A stretch of 64,000 bases of DNA from Thiemannella venezuelensis (GTDB taxonomy: Bacteria > Actinomycetota > Actinomycetes > Streptosporangiales > Streptosporangiaceae): the NCBI RefSeq assembly GCF_014203605.1, contig NZ_JACHJJ010000002.1, positions 248,001-312,000 on the forward strand, in the 5' to 3' direction. Positions 58,047 to 64,000 of the stretch are shown here, piece by piece. Position 1 is the stretch's first letter, and each line of letters begins with the position of its first letter. The notes beneath the pieces were generated by a model, which was given only the letters and a program-made list of their open reading frames with translations, made no database searches and was not told the origin of the DNA. The translations under genes were made by a program, and so were the position numbers.

Positions 58047-60458
58047 ATGCCGGATCTTGCGCCCCTGCGGCCCGGGGATCCCGAGAGGGTGCGGGAGTAC
58101 CGGCTCACCGCCCGCCTCGGCGAGGGCGGTCAGGGCACGGTCTACCTCGGTGAGTCCCCGGCCGGGGCACGTGTCGCGGTCAAGCTGCTCCGCGCCGACC
58201 TCGCGCAGGATCAGGAAGCTTTGGAACGTTTCGTTCGCGAGGTCAGCACCACCCAGAAGGTCTCGCCGTTCTGCACCGCCGCGGTGCTGGAGACCGGGGT
58301 GGAGGACCACCGGCCGTACATCGTCAGCGAGTACATCGACGGGCCGACCCTCGACTCGGTCGTGAACACCGAGGGGCCGCGCACCGGCTCGGCGCTGCAC
58401 CGGCTCGCGATCGGCACGGTCACCGCGCTCGTCGCGATCCACCAGGCCGGGATCGTGCACCGTGACTTCAAGCCGTCCAACGTGCTGCTCGCCCCCGACG
58501 GTCCCCGGGTCATCGACTTCGGCATCGCCAAGGCCCTCGACCGGACCTCGACGCTGACCGCGACGGCGATCGGCACCCCCTCCTACATGACCCCCGAGCA
58601 GCTCGCCGGGGAGAACGCGGGCCCGGCCGCGGACATGTTCGCCTGGGGCTGCACGATGGTCTTCGCCGCCACCGGGCAGCCGCCGTTCGGCACCGACAGC
58701 CTTCCGGCGATCTTCAACCGCATCATGAACATGGAGCCGGACCTGTCGGCGATCGCCGACCCGGCCCTGCGCGAACTGGTCGGCGTCTGCCTGGCCAAGG
58801 ACGCCGCCCGGCGCCCGACGGCGAGCGAGGCGCTGATGCGCCTGCTCGGCCACGCCGGCGCGAGCACGCCGGGCACGCCGCCACCCGTCTCGCCGCGGGG
58901 CATGCTCGCCGAGGGGCTGGCCGCCGCGGCCCAGACCGGTTCCGAGGGGTACCCCTACCCGTCCGGACCGCAGGGGCCGGCGCCGTACCAGACGGGTCCG
59001 GGGGCCTTCGCGCAGCAGCCGGGACCGGCCGGATACCCGCCCCACCAGACCGGTCCGGGCGGCTATCCGCCCCACCAGACCGGTCCCGGCGGTTTCCCGC
59101 CGCACCAGACGGGGCCGGGCGCCCCGCACCAGACCGGTCCGGGGGGATACCCGCCGCACCAGACGGGGCCGGGCGCCCCGTACCCGTCCGGGCCGCAGGG
59201 GCCGGCGCCCTACCCGTCCGGGACCCACGGGCACGCCCCGCACCAGACGGGTCCGGGGGGCTTCGCGCAGCAGCAGGTCCCCGGCGGGTTCGCCCAGCAG
59301 CCCTACGCGGACCCGACCGTCCCGTCCCGGGGCGCCTCGCCGTACCCCGCGCCGCAGCCGGCGAAGGCCTCCGGCGGGCGCGTGCGCCGGATATGGGTCG
59401 CCGTCGGCGCCGGGCTCGTGGTCGCGCTCGTCGCGGTCGGGATCACGGTGCTGACGCGGGGCGGCGGCACGCCCTCGCCGAGCCCCACCCCCCAGGCCGG
59501 GCGGTCCTCCGGCACGCCCACCCCCGCGGCGGCCACGGTGCCGGAGGCGGACCGGCGGACCAAGCTCCCGGGCGGCTCGACCACGATCCACGAGAGCGAC
59601 GAGGACCCGCTCAGGCTGACCTCCTACACGCTCCCGGCGGGCAAGGACTTCGCCCTCTACGTGCGCGAGCACGGGGGGAACGACTTCACCAAGAACGACA
59701 AGTACTACGACTACACGGCGGACGCCTCGGGCGACAGGGCGCTCGGCACCGACAAGGAGTACAGCGCGGACAACTACTTCCAGCTCTCGATCATCAATCG
59801 GGCCGACGGCTCCGCGGACCGGATCAAGACGACGAAGTATCCGGTCTACCCGACCTTCCCCCAGTGGTCCCCGGACGGGACCAAGGCCCTGGTGACGCTG
59901 AACCAGGTGGTCGAGGGCAACGGCAGCACCAGCAGCAAGCCGTACGGCTTCGCGGTCGTCGACATCGCCACGAAGAAGGTGAAGATCATCCAGGTGAAGG
60001 AGAAGGACGCCGGCACCTGGAGCTACTTCTGGCGGGGCGACAGCCGGGCGGTCGGGACCTGGGCGATCGACGGGAAGGTGCAGCGCATCCGCTTCTACGA
60101 CCCGCAGAGCGGCGTCGTGCTGCAGACCCTGCTGGACGTGGGCACTCCGCTCACCGTCGAGGGCGACGACCTCAACCCGTCCGGCACGCAGCTCATGACG
60201 TACTGCAAGGGGACCGAGCAGGAGATCTGCGTCTGGTCCACCGCCGCCGACGGGGAGCCGACGGCCCGGATCCCGTTCGTGACCAAGCGCGTCATCGGCT
60301 GGTACGACGACCGGCACATCGCGGCCTGGCGGTCCAAGGGGTCCGGCTACGAGGCCGTTGTGATCGACCTCAAGGGGCAGGTGAAGCGGGTGCTCGCCGA
60401 GACCCCCGTCGCCAAGGAGTTCGACGGCCAGTTCATGCGCTACACCCGGGTGGACTGA
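58047..60458 (+). CDS. Serine/threonine protein kinase with repeat linker and outer propeller
   Basis: 803 residues. The kinase domain at about 18-270 has LGEGGQGTVY, ATP-binding Lys46, the catalytic Asp140 in HRDFKPSN, and DFG at 157-159. A linker at about 300-420 is made of Gly/Pro/Gln repeats of the form HQTGPGGYPP, about ten units with variants. A membrane helix follows at about 450-470 (IWVAVGAGLVVALVAVGITVL). The outer part, from about 500, has propeller-like blades (FPQWSPDGTKALVTL, FWRGDSRAVGTWAID). It should phosphorylate cytoplasmic proteins on signals sensed outside. Members with PASTA repeats are better known; this one has none. ATG follows GGAGGG. Confidence 0.95.
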   Translation: MPDLAPLRPGDPERVREYRLTARLGEGGQGTVYLGESPAGARVAVKLLRADLAQDQEALERFVREVSTTQKVSPFCTAAVLETGVEDHRPYIVSEYIDGPTLDSVVNTEGPRTGSALHRLAIGTVTALVAIHQAGIVHRDFKPSNVLLAPDGPRVIDFGIAKALDRTSTLTATAIGTPSYMTPEQLAGENAGPAADMFAWGCTMVFAATGQPPFGTDSLPAIFNRIMNMEPDLSAIADPALRELVGVCLAKDAARRPTASEALMRLLGHAGASTPGTPPPVSPRGMLAEGLAAAAQTGSEGYPYPSGPQGPAPYQTGPGAFAQQPGPAGYPPHQTGPGGYPPHQTGPGGFPPHQTGPGAPHQTGPGGYPPHQTGPGAPYPSGPQGPAPYPSGTHGHAPHQTGPGGFAQQQVPGGFAQQPYADPTVPSRGASPYPAPQPAKASGGRVRRIWVAVGAGLVVALVAVGITVLTRGGGTPSPSPTPQAGRSSGTPTPAAATVPEADRRTKLPGGSTTIHESDEDPLRLTSYTLPAGKDFALYVREHGGNDFTKNDKYYDYTADASGDRALGTDKEYSADNYFQLSIINRADGSADRIKTTKYPVYPTFPQWSPDGTKALVTLNQVVEGNGSTSSKPYGFAVVDIATKKVKIIQVKEKDAGTWSYFWRGDSRAVGTWAIDGKVQRIRFYDPQSGVVLQTLLDVGTPLTVEGDDLNPSGTQLMTYCKGTEQEICVWSTAADGEPTARIPFVTKRVIGWYDDRHIAAWRSKGSGYEAVVIDLKGQVKRVLAETPVAKEFDGQFMRYTRVD

Positions 60459-60466
60459 CCCGCGGG

Positions 60467-60514
60467 CGTACGACGACGGCCCCGGCGGGCGCCCGCCGGG
60501 GCCGTCGTCGTACG
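60467..60514. terminator. 48-bp perfect palindrome between convergent kinase and nadA genes
   Basis: The sequence from 60467 to 60490 is the exact reverse complement of 60491-60514, with no loop. Its position, nine bases after the kinase stop and 24 bases from the nadA stop, fits a bidirectional terminator. Confidence 0.75.
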
Positions 60515-60537
60515 GGTCCCGGGACCGGGAAGGGGGA

Positions 60538-61698
60538 TCAGGGCAGGGCGAGCATGCGGTCCAGGGCGACCTTGGCCCAGTGGGTGGTGTCGGCGTCCAC
60601 GGTGATCTGGTTGACGACCTGGCCGGCGGCGAGGGACTCCAGCGCCCACACCAGGTGCGGCAGGTCGATGCGGTTCATCGTCGAGCAGTAGCAGACGGTC
60701 CGGTCCAGGAACGTCACGTGCTTGTCGGGGAACATGGCCCCGAGCCGCTTGACGAGGTTCAGCTCGGTGCCGACCGCCCAGGAGGAGCCCGCGGGAGCCT
60801 CCTGGAGCTTGTTGATGATGTACTCGGTCGAGCCGACGTGGTCGGCCTTGACGACGACCTCGTGCCTGCACTCGGGGTGGACCAGCACGTTGACGCCCGG
60901 GATGCGCGCGCGCACGTCGTCGACGTTCTGCGCCGAGAAGCGGCCGTGCACCGAGCAGTGCCCCCGCCACAGGATCATCTTCGCGTCGCGCAGCTGCTGC
61001 CCGGTCAGCCCGCCGTTCGGCCGGTGCGGGTTGTAGACGACGCAGTCGTCCAGCGACAGGCCCATCTCCAGCACCGCCGTGTTGCGGCCCAGGTGCTGGT
61101 CGGGCAGGAACAGGACCTTCTCCCCGCGGGAGAACGCCCAGTCCAGGGCACGCCTGGCGTTGGAGGAGGTGCACACGGCGCCGCCGTTGCGCCCGCAGAA
61201 GGCCTTGATGTCGGCGCTGGAGTTCATGTAGGTCACCGGGACGGTGACCTCGGCGATCCCGGCGTCCTCCAGCGCCTCCCAGCACTCCTCGACCTGGTCG
61301 AAGGTGGCCATGTCGGCCATCGAGCAGCCGGCCGCCATGTCGGGCAGCACGACCCGCTGGGCGTCGCTCGTCAGGATGTCGGCGGACTCGGCCATGAAGT
61401 GCACGCCGCAGAAGACGATGTACTCGGCCCCGGGACGGGCCGCGGCCTCGCGGGCGAGTTTGAACGAGTCGCCGGTCACATCGGCGAACTGGATGACCTC
61501 GTCGCGCTGGTAGTGGTGGCCGAGCACGAAGACCCGGTCGCCGAGCGCCGCCTTGGCCCGCCGCGCGCGCTCCACGAGCGCCGGGTCGGAGGCGGGCGGC
61601 AGCTCCCCGGGGCAGTCCACCCCGCGCTCGCTGTGCGCGTCGGCGCCCTGGCCGAGGACGAAGAGTGGAAGCCCGGTCTCGGTGGTCGTCACGACCAC
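60538..61698 (-). CDS. nadA: Quinolinate synthase
   Basis: A 386-residue 4Fe-4S enzyme condensing iminoaspartate with dihydroxyacetone phosphate, the second committed step of NAD+ synthesis. Motifs are VFVLGHHYQRDEVIQFADVTGDSF, YIVFCGVHFMAESADIL, DMAAGCSMADMATF, VHPECRHEVV and VCYCSTMNRIDLPHL near the end, with the cluster cysteines in CGVHF, PECRHE and the CYC region. A GTG at 61692 is an alternative start with better ribosome-site spacing. nadB and nadC are not adjacent. An inverted repeat lies directly upstream. Confidence 0.96.
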   Translation of the reverse strand: MVVTTTETGLPLFVLGQGADAHSERGVDCPGELPPASDPALVERARRAKAALGDRVFVLGHHYQRDEVIQFADVTGDSFKLAREAAARPGAEYIVFCGVHFMAESADILTSDAQRVVLPDMAAGCSMADMATFDQVEECWEALEDAGIAEVTVPVTYMNSSADIKAFCGRNGGAVCTSSNARRALDWAFSRGEKVLFLPDQHLGRNTAVLEMGLSLDDCVVYNPHRPNGGLTGQQLRDAKMILWRGHCSVHGRFSAQNVDDVRARIPGVNVLVHPECRHEVVVKADHVGSTEYIINKLQEAPAGSSWAVGTELNLVKRLGAMFPDKHVTFLDRTVCYCSTMNRIDLPHLVWALESLAAGQVVNQITVDADTTHWAKVALDRMLALP

Positions 61699-61707
61699 AC
61701 CCCCTTA

Positions 61708-61722
61708 TCGTCGAACTGACGA
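61708..61722 (-). promoter_or_regulatory. Inverted repeat before nadA
   Basis: TCGTC-gaact-GACGA, a perfect 5-5-5 dyad ten bases from the annotated nadA start, in a short AT-rich patch. A role as an operator for NAD-responsive control is possible. I cannot match it with certainty to a known box. Confidence 0.3.
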
Positions 61723-61871
61723 CTAATGATGACACACGGCCCCCGGCGTTTATTCCGGGGGAGGGGCGTGGAATGTGTGGCAGTGGACAGGTGTTGGTAG
61801 CGTCTAAGAAGGACGTCGAAAACAGACAGCCGCTCCGGATGGGCGGCTGACGCGGACGCGGGAGTCACCAC

Positions 61872-62225
61872 ATGTCGGTTGAGAGCAGCGAGACCACGGC
61901 GCAGGGCCTGATCCTCAGCGATGCGGCCGCAGCCAAGGTCAAGAGCCTGCTGGAGCAGCAGGGCGAGGAAGGCCTCCAGCTGCGCGTGGCCGTGCAGCCC
62001 GGTGGCTGCTCCGGCCTGCGCTACCAGCTCTTCTTCGACGACCGTTCGATGGACGGCGACGTCGTCACGGACTTCAACGGCGTCAGCGTGGTCACCGACC
62101 GGATGAGCGCTCCCTACCTCGTGGGTGCGACGGTCGACTTCGTCGACACGATCGAGAAGCAGGGCTTCACGATCGACAACCCGAACGCCACGGGCTCCTG
62201 CGCCTGCGGCGACTCGTTCAACTAG
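61872..62225 (+). CDS. erpA: HesB/IscA-type iron-sulfur carrier
   Basis: 117 residues of the A-type carrier fold: LSDAAAAKVKSLLEQQGEEGLQLRVAVQPGGCSGLRYQLFFDD with Cys46, and the C-terminal Cys110 and Cys112 in CACGDSF. The three cysteines bind a cluster that is passed to apo-enzymes such as NadA and LipA, both encoded nearby. ATG has GGAG seven bases upstream. Streptomyces has the same gene next to the adenosine kinase-like gene. Confidence 0.95.
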   Translation: MSVESSETTAQGLILSDAAAAKVKSLLEQQGEEGLQLRVAVQPGGCSGLRYQLFFDDRSMDGDVVTDFNGVSVVTDRMSAPYLVGATVDFVDTIEKQGFTIDNPNATGSCACGDSFN

Positions 62226-62269
62226 GCGGTCGGCCAGGCGGGATCCGTCCCTGCCGCACGGGCCACGAA

Positions 62270-62307
62270 GCCCTGTCGGGTGAGATGTTCCTCACGCGGC
62301 AGGGCTC
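62270..62307 (+). terminator. Hairpin after erpA
   Basis: A 16-base stem with two mismatches (AGCCCTGTCGGGTGAG with CTCACGCGGCAGGGCT) around ATGTTC. It begins 45 bases past the stop. Confidence 0.6.
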
Positions 62308-62379
62308 TGCCGTGTCTCCGGGTCGCGTATTCTTGCGGGGCTCATTTCCCGAGATGCTGACAACGAGGAGAAGGATCCC

Positions 62380-63366
62380 GTGCGCATCGCCGTCACCGGC
62401 TCAATCGCGACCGACCACCTGATGACCTTCCCGGGCCGCTTCGGCGACCAGCTCATCGCCGACCAGCTCGACCGGGTCTCCCTGTCGTTCCTCGTGGACG
62501 ACCTGCAGGTCCGCCGCGGCGGATGCGCGGCCAACATCAGTTTCGGGATGGGCTGCCTGGGCCTGTCGCCGATCCTCGTCGGCGCGGTCGGCACCGACTT
62601 CGCCGACTACCGGTCCTGGCTGGAGCGTCACGGCGTCGACTGCGCCTCGGTGCACATCTCCGAGACGTACCACACGGCCCGGTTCCTGTGCACGACCGAC
62701 GAGGAGCACAACCAGATCGCGTCGTTCTACACCGGCGCGATGGCCGATGCCCGGCTGATCGAGCTGCAGCCGATCGCCGACCGGGTGGGCGGGCTCGACC
62801 TGGTGCTGATCAGCCCCAACGACCCCGACGCGATGCTCCGCCACACCGACGAGGCCCGCCAGCGCGGCATCCCGTTCGCCGCCGACCCCTCCCAGCAGCT
62901 GGCCCGCATGCCCGGCGAGCAGATCCGCACGCTGATCGACGGCGCCGCCTACCTGTTCAGCAACGACTACGAGAAGGGCCTGATCGAGCAGAAGACCGGC
63001 TGGTCCGACGAGGAGGTCCTCGGCAGGGTCGGCGTCCGGATCACCACGCTCGGCCCCAAGGGCGCCGTGATCGACCGCAAGGGCGAGCCCTCCCTGCACG
63101 TCGCGCCCGCTCCCGAGCTGGGCAAGGCCGACCCCACCGGCGTCGGTGACGCCTTCCGCTCCGGGTTCCTGGCCGGCCTGGCCTGGGGCCTGTCCCTGGA
63201 GCGCTGCGGCCAGGTCGGCAACCTCACCGCCACCCACGTGCTGGAGCGCGTCGGCTGCCAGGAGTACGAGCTCGGCCAGAAGGTCTTCCTGGAGCGCTTC
63301 GCGGCCGCCTACGGCGCCGACGCCGCCGCCGAGGTGGCCCGGCACGTGCGCTGCCACCACGCCTGA
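62380..63366 (+). CDS. PfkB-family kinase, adenosine kinase-like
   Basis: 328 residues of the ribokinase fold: RIAVTGSIATDHLMTFPGRF at the start, RRGGCAANISFGMGCLG, and the C-terminal signature DPTGVGDAFRSGFLAGLAWG with the catalytic Asp in TGVGDAF. It resembles the actinobacterial adenosine kinase (AdoK/CbhK) more than sugar kinases. GTG follows GAGGAGAAGG. It would return adenosine to AMP. Its position after erpA is common in actinomycetes. Confidence 0.88.
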   Translation: MRIAVTGSIATDHLMTFPGRFGDQLIADQLDRVSLSFLVDDLQVRRGGCAANISFGMGCLGLSPILVGAVGTDFADYRSWLERHGVDCASVHISETYHTARFLCTTDEEHNQIASFYTGAMADARLIELQPIADRVGGLDLVLISPNDPDAMLRHTDEARQRGIPFAADPSQQLARMPGEQIRTLIDGAAYLFSNDYEKGLIEQKTGWSDEEVLGRVGVRITTLGPKGAVIDRKGEPSLHVAPAPELGKADPTGVGDAFRSGFLAGLAWGLSLERCGQVGNLTATHVLERVGCQEYELGQKVFLERFAAAYGADAAAEVARHVRCHHA

Positions 63367-63422
63367 CCCCCGCCGCAGGGCCCGCCGTACTCCACGCTCC
63401 TCGCCGCACCGCGCGGAGGAGA

Positions 63423-63845
63423 TCAGGCTCCCGCGTAGACCCGGTGGACGAAGTCGGCCAGCTGGTCGTCGGAGAGGTTCTTGGCCAGGTCGGCCTCGCT
63501 GATCATGCCGACGATGCGCCCGTCCTCGATCACCGGAAGCCGCTTGATCTGGTTCTGCTCCATCTTGGAGAGAGCCTCCTCGACGCTGGCGTCCGCCGAG
63601 ACCCAGACCAGGCCGGTGGCCAGCTCGCCCGCGGTGACCTGGGACGGGCTCTTGCCCTGCGCCACGCACTTCACGACGATGTCGCGGTCGGTGATGATGC
63701 CCTTCAGCCGGTCGTCGGGCCCGCAGATCGGCAGCGCCCCGACGCCCAGCTCCTCCATCAGCTGGGCGGCGCGCTCGAGCGACTGGTCCGACTCGATGCA
63801 CTGGCAGCCGGAGCTCATCACGTCCTTGGCGGTTTCTCCGCTCAT
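63423..63845 (-). CDS. CBS-domain pair protein
   Basis: 140 residues with two CBS domains: TAKDVMSSGCQCIESDQSLERAAQLMEELGVGALPICGPDDRLKGIITDRDIV, and SADASVEEALSKMEQNQIKRLPVIEDGRIVGMISEADLAKNL. Stand-alone CBS pairs bind adenine nucleotides or SAM and relay energy state; the partner is unknown. I chose the ATG at 63845, which has GGGGGG seven bases upstream, over an open frame extending 50 codons further. A Cys pair (GCQC) in the first domain is unusual. Confidence 0.9.
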   Translation of the reverse strand: MSGETAKDVMSSGCQCIESDQSLERAAQLMEELGVGALPICGPDDRLKGIITDRDIVVKCVAQGKSPSQVTAGELATGLVWVSADASVEEALSKMEQNQIKRLPVIEDGRIVGMISEADLAKNLSDDQLADFVHRVYAGA

Positions 63846-63907
63846 ACCGTTTCCCCCCGAAACGTGTGGTGGATTTGCGGGGGAGGTCCTACCCACTTTC
63901 CGGCATG

Positions 63908-64000
63908 TCAGTAATTGCGGCGCACGTGGATCGACCAGCCGCCCTGGGGGAGCTCGTGGCTGCCCACGTGGTGGTGCGACTTCAGACGGCACCACGCGGG
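63908..64000 (-). CDS. C-terminal fragment of an unidentified gene
   Basis: A minus-strand frame enters from the right edge and ends at TGA (63910-63908), giving 30 residues rich in His, Trp and Arg (AWCRLKSHHHVGSHELPQGG, WSIHVRRNY). The codon pattern is good for this GC content, and the sequence is unlike shadow frames. No family is recognised from so short a piece. It would be transcribed toward the CBS gene. Confidence 0.45.
   Translation of the reverse strand, partial: PAWCRLKSHHHVGSHELPQGGWSIHVRRNY

Overview
This window is very GC-rich (above 70% by eye). It carries a gene order typical of filamentous Actinobacteria: glnA2, glnE and glnA1, then a DUF4191 protein, lipA, lipB, a TIGR01777 oxidoreductase, sucB, lpd and pepA. 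The DUF4191, DUF3043, PspA/PspAA and DUF5937 families, together with SARP-type and serine/threonine kinase signalling, point to a Streptomyces/Streptosporangium-like actinomycete. A Streptosporangiales member is my best guess, but this is inference and I cannot name a species. I saw no rRNA, tRNA, CRISPR array, insertion sequence or prophage.

Layout. 0-5 kb: a TetR-like C-terminus, a MerR regulator fused to a methyltransferase, a Uma2-family protein, NAD synthetase and a secreted beta-propeller protein. 5-12.6 kb: an apparent minus-strand operon of histidine kinase, SARP-REC-LuxR fusion regulator, second (paralogous) histidine kinase and GH13 alpha-glucosidase. 12.6-15 kb: an MFS transporter divergent from its likely ArsR-type regulator. 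15-23.6 kb: glnA2, a decayed DinB/DUF664 gene, a hotdog-fold protein, a fatty acyl desaturase, a glutamine amidotransferase and glnE. 23.7-32 kb is an accessory block: a membrane protein, an LLM-class oxidoreductase, a secreted NlpC/P60 peptidase, a candidate RiPP cluster, a small lipoprotein, an Lrp regulator divergent from an SMP-30 lactonase, and a DUF5713 protein. 32-48 kb: glnA1 with a GlnR-type operator, RDD, methyltransferase and DUF4191 genes, a GH3 beta-glucosidase, lipoate genes, peptidase E, TIGR01777, sucB, lpd and pepA. 48-64 kb: GntR/DUF1648, a CAAX-type membrane protease, cobS/cobU, aldo-keto reductase, SUKH protein, DUF3043, pspA/pspAA, a serine/threonine kinase, nadA, erpA, an adenosine kinase-like PfkB protein, a CBS-pair protein and the end of one more gene.

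How genes work together. GlnE should adenylylate GlnA1, which keeps the target tyrosine, but not GlnA2, which lacks the motif. LipB and LipA make the lipoyl group carried by SucB and reoxidised by Lpd. NadA and NadE bracket NAD synthesis, and CobU and CobS act late in cobalamin assembly.

The most interesting system is at 26.8-29.6 kb. Two nearly identical leader peptides (75 and 74 aa) precede divergent cores, each made of three heptads of the form N-x-S/T-x-C-x-x. They are followed at once by a radical SAM enzyme with a partial SPASM region and a translationally adjacent helical-repeat protein. I read this as a ribosomally made, post-translationally modified peptide (RiPP) pathway whose core motif I do not recognise from a described class.
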